A DNA stretch of 64,000 bases from Sacculina carcini (GCA_916048095.2 OU696576.1:457001-521000), one strand, 5' to 3'. Positions 33,788 through 44,725 are shown, counted from the stretch's first letter. A program made the numbers and translations. The notes: generated by a model not told the origin, from the sequence alone.

Positions 33788-35485
33788 TATGTCATTTTTA
33801 CTCGGTCCCGACGGGTGGCATAGCAGCGAGATTTGACAGTACACATACAGATACACATGCACGTAAATATGCCGCCTGTACCTAATCTAATGGCGAACCC
33901 GTGGAACTTAACAAGCACACAGACAATACACATACTCCATGAATGTGAAATACACAGTTTTTCTGTATTTCAGACGAAATTTTGAATATTTGTCCGCAGC
34001 TCTTTGGTCAATACAGCCTCATACAAATTTACTTGAATATTTGATTTATGTTCACTAAATACGCTTGCTCGCACACGCACACACACGCGCATACACACGT
34101 GCTTTCATACTCGTTCCCGCAATCATAGGCAAGTGCATATGAGTGTACAATGGCTGAAGGTGGGTGGCTAAAGTGGGCTGAGTCTTGTATGTTATAATAT
34201 CTCCAAGCATCTGAACCAGACAGTGAAGAACACGACAAGCACACAGCTAATATCTTTCCATCAGTGATATTTACACTTAACTGATTCCAGCATATTTATC
34301 TGACCTAGGCTAGATAAATGAGATGTTTATAAACCGGTAAAGTTCACTACGAACACACTCGCAGTAAGATTTGTTTACACTATTAAAAATCAACTATCTT
34401 ATGATGTGCGTTATGAATGCATGTGGAGCTTATTAGAACAGTTTTCTCAATCTATCTGCACAAGATTATATCAGTTTATTAATACGCTGGTCTCATGTGT
34501 AATATCTCAGTTGTATCTCGAGTGTATGTGAAACTATTGTTCGTTGAATTGTAAAACATTATCTGCTAAACTCGCCACTTCTGGGTGAAATATTCGGACT
34601 AATCTTGATAGGACAATATTTGTGAAAAATAGCTTTAAATTCCAGTATTATACACTGGCAAAATTTGTTTAATTAGCGTCTGTTCGATCCCGGGACTTTT
34701 CATACAACCCTCGCAATATACTGACACACAGATAGAATATGCTTCAATGAAACAGTGAAACTGAAAGTGTTGCTGTAATCGTTGATAGTGTGTAACTGTT
34801 GTGAGCGCTACTTTTCAACCAGCCACAGTTTGTTATTTTGACTCAAGCTGCCCTAGAAAACTTGAGCACAGCAAAGCAGAGATGATTTCTCTGCGTATAT
34901 GACCAAAATTCAGCATGAACATCAGTTGTGGCTGTTCAATGGAGCACAATGGACATGTGGATGTGACGTGACATTAAGTGTGTGAATTAAAATAGCAAAA
35001 GTGTCAAATACCTGAAAAATATCACTCTCACTCTCATGCAGATGAGCTCGCTACTAAAATTGTAATCTGTAATATTCACTTGTAATTCACTGTAATTGTG
35101 ACTCGTAATACTTTAACTTTTATTATTATTATTATTATTATTAATTACAGGCAAATCCAGTAGCATGGGGGAAGAGTGCAAGCAGTTTTACCATCCTGCG
35201 GTGACCCCATGTACTGGAAGCGCCCTAGGTATTATTGAACTTACAATTGTAGTATATTTTGTATGATGTTATATATTCAATTACAATATGATATATATGT
35301 ATATAACATACATAATATGCAATTACACTTGTAAATGCAACTTGCATTACCGTAATTCTTATCTTAATAATGTAATTAAAACTTGTAACATTCGTTATTG
35401 GCTTGTTAAAAATGTATTGTGTGTTATGCTAGTTATGTGAGTTAGTGATGTGTCTCGAAATGTGATGTATTTGTGTGTGTTGCAG

Positions 35486-35585
35486 ATGTTGCAACGTGTT
35501 GTTGCAGAGTCAGATGTGAGGCTGTTGCGACCAGCTATGCTGTCATTACTGCTGTTCATCTGGTTGTTCTCTGCTGCGGTCACAG
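35486..35585 (+). CDS. Gene 2 exon: signal peptide
   Basis: The ATG at 35537 opens MLSLLLFIWLFSAAVT, a strong signal peptide. An in-frame ATG at 35486 would add 17 residues, and the sequence before it (GTGTTGCAG) looks like a splice acceptor, so a 5' UTR exon may lie upstream. The donor is ACAG|GTCAGC. The single leftover G joins AG at 37564 to give Glu in frame, which is the main evidence that this exon belongs to gene 2. I prefer the 35537 start because the hydrophobic core follows at once. Confidence 0.7.
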
Positions 35586-36769
35586 GTCAGCCTGAACTCA
35601 GGTCACCTGTGTGTTTTGTGTGAGCAACGTTTCATTAATGAGCTGCGTATAATACACAATGCAGATTGCACATTCACCAGAAATACTGCAATATATTCTC
35701 ATCTTTGCAGCTCGGAGAAAACTAGAAATTATCGAGTCATTATCGTATCAAATCTTCCTATATAATGTACAATACTTTCATGATAGTTTCGTGGTAGATA
35801 ACTTTTTGTATTGTATATGTATGTGTACGTACATACGCATACATACATATTTACATACGGTTCCGCCCACACACACTCACACACACACATACATACAGTC
35901 AAACTTTAATTTCGTGTGAGGTATAAGATAGCAATTTATATAGATATCAGCATAAATTTTAGCAATTAATTTACATATATCTTAGTGTTTTCCTTAAATT
36001 GTATTTGGAGTCAGATCAAAATCGTTCAATGTGGAGACATTTTCTCAATGCTGACACTTTCTATATCTTGCTAAATCTGCTGATTAATAGATAATGCTTC
36101 TCACTTAATTCAAGCAAATAGACTGAAATGTGTATTTTACAATAAAAGGACATGACGAAATACTTGTGGAGACATAGCGTAACAGAGGAGGAAATATAGA
36201 TGGCTGTCTGAGAAAACCTCGTCAGTAGCCATTTCCTCCTCGAAACAGAATTTGAACTGTTGGAGCTCAGTTGAAGAAACAAATTCACCAAACAAAAAAG
36301 TAAAAATAATAATAGCATTTAAAAGTAAAATTGAGCATAAAGGAAAGGAGCATAAGGAAAAAGCATAAAGGAGCATAAAGGAAGTTGAGCTCTCCTTCCG
36401 AAATGTTCCGTTCCGTAATAGTTGTATTATTCCGTAATAGTGTTATTTTCGCATGGCAAGTCAAGTGGACAAGGTAAATGAAATGTAGGATTTATAAAGA
36501 AATTGATTGAAAAATTGATAAAACAGTCGAAATGGCCATAATTGAGTAATCACAACTCTGATGAATCATATAACCGACCCAACAACACCAAAACCAATCA
36601 TCAAAACCAATCATCAAAACCAATCACCAAAACCAATCATCAAAACCAATCACCAAAACCAATCATCAAAACCAATCACCAAAACCAATCATCAAAATCA
36701 GTCATCAAAACAAACATCATCGATATCTTAGCATCAAATAAAATTCTATCGATACACCCATACGGTCGT

Positions 36770-36850
<81 letters not shown>

Positions 36851-39800
36851 CATACGAATATACACATCGTCAAATTAATCCCAGCTAGCGAGCCAGTACC
36901 CTAAGGGCATACTGGATAACAAGTGAGCTCAGGAATGCATTCAGACAAATAATTCCAATAGAACAACTATGATCATTAAGCGCACATATACATTAAGCTG
37001 TTGTTATCCTGTAATTTATAGTAAATTTACCTCTGATATATCTGAGCTTCTACTGATGCTCTTGAATGAATGAAAATTTAGGACTCAAACATTAGCATAA
37101 CCTCATCACGAAATGGTGTAATATTAGTATTGGTGCCCAATGATTGCAGACATCATTTTAAGACAACATTCCGATAGATTTGTTGATGCATTTGACAATG
37201 TATCAGCAAGTTTATCGTGAACGCTGAGGCTCCACTAAAAGTTTGCAAAAAGGCATTTTGTCAACTCTCAAATTGTATAATGTAGAATAGACAAAACGCA
37301 CAAACAACGCACTCAAAACTGATATTCAATGTGTGATGTGTTACATGACCGATTGTTCAATTCGCTCGGCATTGCGGGGTGAAAAATATCACTGAATTTG
37401 TCTTGTAAAAGTGTTCGGGAGATTTTGCAGATCAATTTCTGTTGGTAATTATATATAGCCACATCAGTGACATAGCATTGAAACATGCAAAAATTATCGA
37501 AAATTGTATCCACCAATTTCAAATGTCAGTTTACAACATCGTTTTGACATTTTCAAATTTCAGAGTCAGTACATTCGGCGGAGCAGACTACGGACTATGT
37601 TGCATCACACTCTGTTCCAGACAATGAAACACAACAGCATGACGCTGATGAAGCTGAACCGCCACAATATTCCCTCAACACCAGCAAGCTGATTGTCCCT
37701 GGCTTAAATTCCACACATGCACTGGTTATTGGTCATCGTCTCGGCTATGATGGATATTCTCCGCGGCATCACTACTGTATCACCATAGAAGACATCAATA
37801 GAGTGCAAATTCTGTTGGACGGATTTGTTCACCCTGAATCCGGTGATGAGCCTACAATTCCAGGCTTGACATCCTGGAGATGTTCCATTGAGTATAGGGT
37901 TACGCCAGATCCAGCGATTTTTCAGCATATGGATGTTGGTAACAATGTTGAATTATGTTGTCACTTCACCGGCCATGACAAGAATACACATAAATATCAA
38001 ATATTTGTACAAACAGCTAAAGAATTGGCCACTTTGGCACACAGGGATGATCTAAACACGAAAACGTTGCGGAAAAGTGTGTTATACATATATTTCTTTC
38101 CTCTATGGCTGCTTAGATTCATAAATGAAAGCCGAGGCGTGGTAGAGGAATTCACAAAGGCAGTGCTCATTACAGCCAGCAACCTCCTGGCTGATCGACA
38201 TCGTGTTCTGTGGAACGACCTTGAACGTCAGGATCGTGTCTCAGTGGCCACTTCACTCCTACTCGGTATGGAGAGGAATGCGCTTTTGTTGGCCGCCAGT
38301 CTGTCTGAGGAGAAGTCAGTGATGCAATCTGGTGAGAATGTGGTGATGTCGGTGCATCTTCTCAACAAAAATCGGATGACAGGTCCAGCCAATTTTCCTT
38401 CAGTGGAAGAACGCCAACTACTGACAAATGTACATGACAGTATCAGCATCCCGCGGGAGTCCTTACTGGCTATTGCTAGAAGACGTCTTACGGAGCTGGT
38501 GTTCCTCTACTATGAAAGCATAGGAAAACTCCTCCAACCCAAGGATATTGACATGCAATGCGGTGTAATTGGCAATAGTAGCGTTTCCACTGTGTTGAAT
38601 TCACACATTATGTCGGCTTCGCTGGGTAGAGAAACTCATGTCCGACTGGCTTCCCCTGCTACAATCACCCTGGGTCATCTCCGCACAGAAAACGTGACAA
38701 GGCCCCGATGTGTTTTCTGGGACTACACCATCAACCAGTGGTCTTCACAAGGCTGCTCTGTCGTCTTCTCCAACACAACACACACTCGCTGCAGCTGCAA
38801 CCATCTCACCAACTTTGGCTTATTGATGGATTTAGGTGGAGAACCGTTGTCAGAATCTGATGAAAGAGCTCTCGAAATCTTCACCTACATCGGCTGCGGT
38901 GTATCCATTGTGTGTCTGATTCTCGCTCTTGTCGTCTTCCATCTCTACAAAGAACTCAAGGTGAAGCCGCAGACATCTATGGAGCGCATTTTGTTATAAT
39001 ATCATTGTGGCTGCGTTAATGACAATTGGATTAATATCAAGCCGTTCCTGAAATTTCAGGCTGAAAATTAAGGCATTTGGGCCTTCAATATATAAAAATA
39101 TATTCATTATAGCGTAGTTTATTTATAACGTCATTTTTTGATCTCAGACCTACTGCGCCTCACCATGGCTCTGATATAATTTACAATTTAACCCTAGTTC
39201 ACGAGTGGTGGACTTCCACGTGTACTCAGGTGTCGTATTGCGGATATCTGTACCAGCATACCTTCACAGCCCCATGCTTCAAATCGTATTAAGGATTCAC
39301 TAAAAGCTACACTGCCGAGCTAAATCTTTTCAACATGTGTATCACGTTGGATTTTCATGCAGCCTGTTCTCAGATTGTCACATAAGAACCTCTGTTTTTG
39401 CCTGCTGGTCGGTGAAGTAGTTTTCTTGTCCGGAATCAACCAAACTGAGCACGCGGTCATCTGCAGCATGGTCGCTGTCATCCTCCACTATTTCTTCCTG
39501 TGCGCTTTTTCCTGGATGTTTTTTGAAGGTCAGTATCAACGTCCCGGTACCGTGTTTCTTCTGTTTTATTGATAATTCATTGTTGTTCTTAGATTTGGAA
39601 TATTAATTGGAGTAAATATTTCGGAGCATCTTAATCGGTTTTTATATTTTTTAAATTTCGTATTTCCTCAAGCCACTGTTTTCACTTATCGTTCACTCAA
39701 TCAAACACAACTGTTTACATTTTATGCATTGCACTTATGTCCGTCTATTTCTTGCAGGTTATCAATTGTATGCTATGGTGGTTGAGGTGTTTGAGCGTCA

Positions 39801-42691
39801 AAGACTTCGTATTCGCTTTTACTACGCGCTGGCTTATGGAGCTCCCGGTGCTGTAGTGATGTTGTCATGTATCATTGATTTCTCGAGCTATGGCACGCCC
39901 CAGTCCTGCTGGCTTCGCGCCGATAACTACTTCATTCTGGCATTTATCGTGCCCGTGACGCTCGTGATCATGGTGAGCAGCGACTTGGATAAAATGTCCT
40001 TTCTATCAAGCTATGTGTGACTTTTTAGCTAGAATTTATCTCCTTGTAAGTCAACTACAAAATTGATCGTCACGACGGTTAACAAATGTCAAATGGAACC
40101 GTCATTTGTTCCAATTAAGCAAATGCGAGTAAAGCGTGTTGTTGATAGTTGTCATTGTTCAATTTCTATCATTTATCGGTAAATAAACGACATGTGCTAT
40201 CGATATTTCTGTTTGATCTTGATGACAGGTAAACCTGGTGTTTCTGAGCATGGCCCTGGTGGTGATGTGGCGCCACTCGAGAACAAACATCGCCGCGAGA
40301 TCCAGAGTGCGGTCTCACCTCTCACATTCCAAGTGAGTGCTCTAGTAACCTAGTAATCATGCTAGTAATCTATAGTAGATTATAGTAGACTTATGATCTT
40401 CATGTGCGTGTCCAAATATTCGTATAACCACACAGTGTGGTTGTGCATTTATGTGTGGAATCCCGAATATTATTACTGTCTTTGCTTATGTGATCTGCTC
40501 TGTTGCAGAAGTGAAGATGACAAGTTCATTTCGCCCAAGACCATGGAGCATCTGTGAGTGTCTTTCAAATATCGGTGATTTGTAAATGAACTGCTAAAAT
40601 CCAAAAATGTACATCGAAATGAACATCCAAAACGAGTGTAGATACAATCTACATAATATACGCAATCTTCTACGTAATTTTTTTTGAATTAAGTGTTCTG
40701 AATTTTCACCCAAGAGAGATGGCTGAAAATTCAGGTTGTATTACAAATTGCCTCATGAAATACAAAATGTTGCATTATTTGGCCGTTCCGCCCTTGATGT
40801 TTCAGCAATGATGTCGCACTTTGACCTCAGTCACCCAGTATAAGACCTGGTTATGTTGATAATGAGAACATGACGGGCATAATTGAACCTGTCAGGGTGT
40901 TTGTACATGTGTTAGCAAGTGGATACGAGGCGCTATTGCCCTGGTCTTCTTGCTTGGAAGCACGTGGGCTCTGGGACTGCTCTACATCATGTACAGAAGT
41001 GTTGTGCTCGCCTACTTGTTCACCATTCTCAACAGTCTGCAGGGACTGTTCATTCTCTTCTTCTTCTTCGTGATCAAAGACAAAGTACGTCCGGCGTGTC
41101 ATGGTGGTGTTTTCATTTGACTACACAACCTGCATCTGAACACGTTGTACTCGTGAGAAGTTGGGCTATCGATCGATCTACCACATGGATCAAATCTGAT
41201 AAAACAGCTTTTAATCCAATTATGATCGTATCAATCACTTTTTCAATTTCCGAGTCATAATTTATTAATGTTAATATTGTTGAGGTGCCTTATGTGAAAT
41301 TCTTGTTGTGTACTGGCTTATTCATGGATGGATTCAAGACGTCGGCTTTTCGCTTCATCTTCAATTGTTAATTGGAACATTACTACAGTTAGTTCGTTCC
41401 TACTTCAATGTATCGCAATGTGAACGTGAAATTTCGCCACATGTGTCCACTCATTGGAAAGCCGGTGCTGCTAATATTTGTGTATCTCCGGTATGCATGT
41501 AATAAATGGTTGTTCATGCTAGTGAATGTCCCATACATAAGCGCATGAATATTAGCGAGTATGAATTTAGTGAGGTTAAATCTGTTTTTTCCGGGATGAA
41601 TTTCAAGCATTTTTCTCTTAAATTTCGTCCACATTTTTGTCTGTGAAATTGCAGAGTAATTATTATGAATACAATTTAAATTGCTATATTAAAACGTGAC
41701 TAAGCCAATCCGCAATGAAACCAAGTAATCCTTGAAACTCCGGACCCGACAAATTCCGGATTATTAGTACGGAATAATATATTTTACAATGTCATCTTGT
41801 AGTTAATAGCCCTCATTTAATGTAGCATTCAGTGTGATTATCAGTCTGGTATTCCGTATAATTAATGTATTATTAATGCATTAAAATGCTCACAAACAAA
41901 CAGAACAGTATGATTGACGTAATTGTCTGAATTAATCTTACTTTGTACCGCGTGACTTTGGTGACATTTTCCGTTTCACCAATAATATGATGCAATAACC
42001 AATGAACTTAGTAATGATCAGACATGAGCTTATTGCAGCCAACCATTTCAATTTCAAAATATTGTCAGAAAAGAGGCCTCATACTAATTTTTGCACCGTC
42101 TCGAGGGCCACACTAACATTGGAAAATACGTTCACTCTTTTTCACAAGTTGTTACAGAGCAAAGTAATAATTTTTAAATAGCCAAAAATAGAACGTCAAC
42201 TTAGTAATAACAATATCAATGTCTTCTCTAATAAGAATCCAATATACGGCAAGTGATGTTTGACAACTTGGCAAATACAGGCAAATTGAATTGGCCTGTC
42301 TGGTCGTAGTTTACCCACTGCTGACTTGAATAATCAGTTTTTGATTGCCAAACCATTCCTCGTCAATGTTGCAGAGTTTGACACTGTGTTTGCTTGTATC
42401 TAGGCTCGGGCGGAGGTGTCTCGTCGAGTGAGCGCGTGGTGGAGGAGAACTTGCTTCTCGTCCGGGGATGATGAAAGTTTCAGTCTGGGCAGTGGAGGCA
42501 GTGCGACCACGGCAGCTCGTCTCACAGCAGCTGCCGCTGGCAGAGCAGCCGTCAAGAACTCATATCTGGCCAACAGCTCATCCAACTCGCAGCCGCTCAC
42601 TCACACGAGCCAACTGAGCTCAGGAGATCCAATACCAGGCGCCACGCTAGAACCGGCACAGGACTGGCAGACAGACAGACAGACAGACTGA
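35486..42691 (+). CDS. Latrophilin-like adhesion GPCR, gene 2 (tandem paralog, remodelled ectodomain)
   Basis: Exons: 35486-35585 (signal peptide), 37564-38960, 39363-39528, 39758-39972, 40229-40332, 40509-40553, 40916-41084, and 42404 to the stop at 42689-42691. All joins keep frame; the five 7TM exons have exactly the lengths of gene 1. The product has a signal peptide, an unrecognised N-terminal region of about 180 residues, GAIN with a complete GPS (HL|T), seven membrane segments and a short tail. It lacks the lectin, HRM and mucin-like stalk. No frame break is visible, so it is probably a functional diverged paralog. Loss of key ligand-binding domains or lack of expression remains possible. 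Confidence 0.88.
36584..36712 (+). repeat. 13-bp minisatellite (ACCAATCATCAAA)n
   Basis: About 10 units of 13 bp, with ATCATC and ATCACC versions alternating. The array is followed within 65 bp by a long (AC)n tract. Confidence 0.9.
36773..36849 (+). repeat. (AC)n microsatellite
   Basis: A perfect AC run of about 70 bp in the gene 2 first intron, followed by TACACGCATACG. Confidence 0.95.
37564..38960 (+). CDS. Gene 2 large exon: novel N-terminal region, GAIN, GPS and TM1
   Basis: Open from the acceptor TTTCAG to AAG|GTGAAG, phase 1 to 0. 37564-38110 encodes about 180 residues with no recognised domain, including YCITIEDINR, SWRCSIEYR, VELCCHFTGH and a hydrophobic YIYFFPLWLL. From 38160 it matches gene 1 GAIN (ASNLLADRHRVLWNDLE). 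The GPS is intact: [16 protein letters not shown] then CSCNHLTNF, with the cleavage point at 38807/38808. The tethered agonist reads TNFGLLMD instead of [10 protein letters not shown]1 is [18 protein letters not shown]. Confidence 0.9.
39363..39528 (+). CDS. Gene 2 exon: ICL1, TM2, ECL1 and TM3
   Basis: 166 nt, the same length and phase as the gene 1 exon. It encodes [20 protein letters not shown], then NQTEHAVIC and [15 protein letters not shown]. The first loop PVLRLS replaces SDRTSI of gene 1, while the TM3 cysteine is kept. The acceptor is TTCATGCAG and the donor is GAAG|GTCAGT. Confidence 0.9.
39758..39972 (+). CDS. Gene 2 exon: TM3 end, TM4, ECL2 and TM5 start
   Basis: 215 nt, phase 1 to 0, after CTTGCAG. 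It encodes YQLYAMVVEVFERQRLRIR, TM4 (LAYGAPGAVVMLSCIID), an ECL2 with SCWLRADNYFI keeping the conserved Cys, and PVTLVIM. Clearly homologous to 26578-26792 but much more diverged than the GPS or tail exons. Confidence 0.9.
40229..40332 (+). CDS. Gene 2 exon: TM5 and ICL3
   Basis: 104 nt, phase 0 to 2, between GATGACAG and CCAA|GTGAGT. It encodes VNLVFLSMALVVMWRH, then an Arg-rich loop (RTNIAARSRVRSHLSHS) that differs from the Lys-containing loop of gene 1. Confidence 0.88.
40509..40553 (+). CDS. Gene 2 small exon: ICL3 end
   Basis: A 45-nt exon between CTGTTGCAG and CATCT|GTGAGT encoding SEDDKFISPKTMEHL. Length, phase and last codons match gene 1 27486-27530. The loop is acidic here and basic in gene 1. 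Confidence 0.85.
40916..41084 (+). CDS. Gene 2 exon: TM6, ECL3 and TM7
   Basis: 169 nt, phase 2 to 0, acceptor GTGTTAG, donor AAA|GTACGT. It encodes KWIRGAIALVFLLGSTWALG; the central Leu of gene 1 LLGLTW is Ser here. TM7 reads [20 protein letters not shown]. Confidence 0.88.
41085..42403. other. Gene 2 last intron
   Basis: 1.3 kb, AT-rich. It is far longer than the 114-bp gene 1 intron at the same position (28238-28351) and shows no similarity to it, although the following exon is nearly identical. Confidence 0.7.
42404..42691 (+). CDS. Gene 2 last exon: truncated cytoplasmic tail
   Basis: It starts after TGTATCTAG with [20 protein letters not shown]. It is about 98% identical to gene 1 28352-28568, then diverges abruptly after THTSQLS into SGDPIPGATLEPAQDWQTD. 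It stops at TGA 42689-42691 inside a CAGA-rich run. Gene 1 continues for several hundred more residues, so this tail lacks the distal scaffold-binding part. Confidence 0.85.
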   Translation, partial: ARAEVSRRVSAWWRRTCFSSGDDESFSLGSGGSATTAARLTAAAAGRAAVKNSYLANSSSNSQPLTHTSQLSSGDPIPGATLEPAQDWQTDRQTD

Positions 42692-43548
42692 CTGACAGAC
42701 ATACAAACAGACTGACAGACACAGGTTGTGTGCTCTCACATTGAGTGTCGTTAGTCAGGAACGAATTGCTTGGATTTGTCAGTGAGATGAGAGGATTGTT
42801 GTGGGGTGACATGCAGAACGTCCAAAATGCACTGGAAATGAAGTTATATCCATGTTTAGTTCGGTGAAAGTGGGGTATTGACCCTACAATTTACCATGCA
42901 TGACACGGCTAATATATTTTTGTCATAATTGTCTCCAATAATTGAATTATTACTGGTTGTACTGGCGAACACGCCAATGTTACTGGATGTGCATATATCA
43001 ATAGGTATATCAATATAGAGATTTGTTTTTATTATAATTCACCTGATAATATAATTCTGTGTAATTTGTTGTTTCGTTGTGTCTCTTTGTCTGCCTTTTT
43101 ATATTTTTATTGTCTAAACATCAAACATTTATTCATGGTCATAGTTAATTATTTAATTAATCACAAATGCACTTTATTTTTGCCAGAAATGGGCAGTCTG
43201 CTTTCTCATTCACGAATACTTATAGAATACAATATTAGTATTATCTGGTGTTATCTATACCAATCAACACTTTTTCATCAGCTGATCAAACAATTTGTCA
43301 ACAGTCATGGGGAAATATATCTTTGTGAAAATGGGAAGATATGGGATTATATCTAGCTAGCTATGGAAATCCAGCTGATTAGAATTAATAGGCATCCTTT
43401 TTAGCGAGAGGCACATATATCGTTTAACATGTGCCACTGACAAAAACAAGCTAAGCTACTCTAAAAAGCAAGTTGCTCTAAAAAGTGCGTGAGAACATGT
43501 GACCTTCAAGTGAGGTGCCATCCTATATGAGCTAGCATCACTGGCGGA
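42692..43548. other. Downstream of gene 2
   Basis: A CAGA/CTGA-rich repeat to about 42722, then AT-rich DNA. I saw no clear AATAAA close to the gene 2 stop. Confidence 0.5.
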
Positions 43549-43820
43549 TCCAGGTAGGGGGACAGGGGGGCTGAAATAACGCCACCTAGATATCTAGGTG
43601 ACGCTGGCTGAATGCTTCCAAAATGCTTCCATCAACTGCTCATAACTAAGAGATTCACTAAAAGAGGACAAGAACAATATTTTCCTGTAGAATTTGTTGA
43701 TATAAGCATTATCGCAAAGAAGTTGCATAGTGATACATGTACATGACTGATCGTCCCCAAGATTCAGCCCCCCAAAATTAAGTCAGCCCCTCCCAAAATT
43801 GTACTCTGTATCCGCCACTG
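43549..43820. mobile_element. Short hAT-type MITE (about 272 bp)
   Basis: The ends are CACTGGCGGATCCAGG and the reverse complement of TGTATCCGCCACTG, the widespread CAGTGGCGGATCC hAT terminus. Flanks GCTAGCAT and GCTAGCAC match at 7 of 8 positions. A TATA-like motif begins 12 bp beyond its right edge. Confidence 0.8.
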
Positions 43821-43832
43821 GCTAGCACGCTG

Positions 43833-43840
43833 TATAAAAG
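43833..43840 (+). promoter_or_regulatory. Candidate TATA box (TATAAAAG)
   Basis: A perfect TATAAAAG, 12 bp after a hAT-type MITE. A start about 30 bp downstream would give a first exon from about 43865 to a strong donor (ACCAG|GTAAGG) at 43990/43991. Only motif evidence; no downstream exon was recognised. Confidence 0.3.
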
Positions 43841-43990
43841 TAATTCACTCTTGAAGATCACATGTACAGGCATACGGAGTACAATTCCATTGTTATTCCT
43901 CCGTATATATCTTATTCAAATACAAATCGTTTCGCACTGAATCCTACCAGCTACTACCTAGCTCATTTACTAATCGGAAGGAAGGACCAG

Positions 43991-44284
43991 GTAAGGATAC
44001 GCACGCGCTCGTGGGCGCGTGACTCTTGCCCCGAGGCGACCGCGTCATTTGGCGCGTGAACTGCGCCGACGACGACCGAGGGTTGAATGGCGGCCGTACT
44101 GGTGCTGCCACCTACACGGCTGTCATTCGCTCCCATTGTGCCGCGGGCAGCTCGTAGTTAAGCAGTAGCGGCAGTGTTGTGTAGTGAGGGCAAGGTGCTG
44201 GGTGCTCTGTGAGTGTTGTGTCTTCTGTGTTCTCTTTCTGCTTCGTGCCAGGAAGTTTTTCATCTGTGAGGAGTAATCTCACTG
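43991..44284 (+). promoter_or_regulatory. GC/CpG-rich block with splice-donor-like end
   Basis: Sharply richer in G+C and CpG than its AT-rich surroundings (for example CGCGCTCGTGGGCGCGTG, GCGCCGACGACGACCG). It ends CTCACTGG|GTGAGT at 44284/44285. It could be a promoter with a non-coding first exon of a plus-strand gene whose coding exons lie beyond this window. Confidence 0.35.
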
Positions 44285-44669
44285 GGTGAGTTTGGCGACA
44301 TCATTGTCAATTAATTTAATATGGAGGATATATTATGTAGAATTATATGGTAAATATGGAATTCATTGATATATATTTATATGTGTGGTTGCTCAACACA
44401 ACAAGGTCTTTGCTTACATCAGACGAATTCGTAATTAAATGGGTTATATGTTTCACTAGCGAACTAGTGTAATATTTAACGTGATTTTTAATTAATTTAT
44501 TCTATACTAGTGTAGTCTGTTTCTGACACAATACCACGACGAACTGTTCTTATACTGGATAGCTTTGTTACGTGCAATCGGTGACGTATAAGTGTTGAAT
44601 TGTATGTGTGTGTGTGTGTGTGTGTTGTGATGTTATTACGAGATTATTTCGTCAGAATGCGTGTGTGGT

Positions 44670-44725
44670 GCGATATATACTGTGAAGTGATGAGATATAT
44701 AATGTGAAGTGATGAGATATATACT
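44670..44725 (+). repeat. Short tandem repeat, about 23-bp unit
   Basis: Two full copies and part of a third of GATATATACTGTGAAGTGAT, with one substitution. Confidence 0.75.

Larger units (their letters stand above)
31571..35485. other. Intergenic region between the two latrophilin genes
   Basis: It holds the degenerate hAT element at 31979 and the mariner MITE at 33472. Also present are an 11-bp TCACTTGTAAG-type repeat near 33100, a (TTA)n run near 35120-35145 and AT-rich sequence with repeated TTGTAATT words at 35040-35390. The gene 2 promoter should be at its right end but no clear motif was seen. Confidence 0.6.
35586..37563. other. Gene 2 first intron
   Basis: AT-rich, with the 13-bp minisatellite and (AC)n tract. 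No lectin or HRM exon was found in it, which supports real loss of these domains from gene 2. Confidence 0.65.

Noticed and set aside
36584..36712. CRISPR-like regular repeats
   Set aside because: Units are contiguous with no spacers and the window is clearly eukaryotic.
36542..36904. 120-codon Asn/Gln/Lys-rich open frame
   Set aside because: It is produced by the 13-bp minisatellite and the following (AC)n array.
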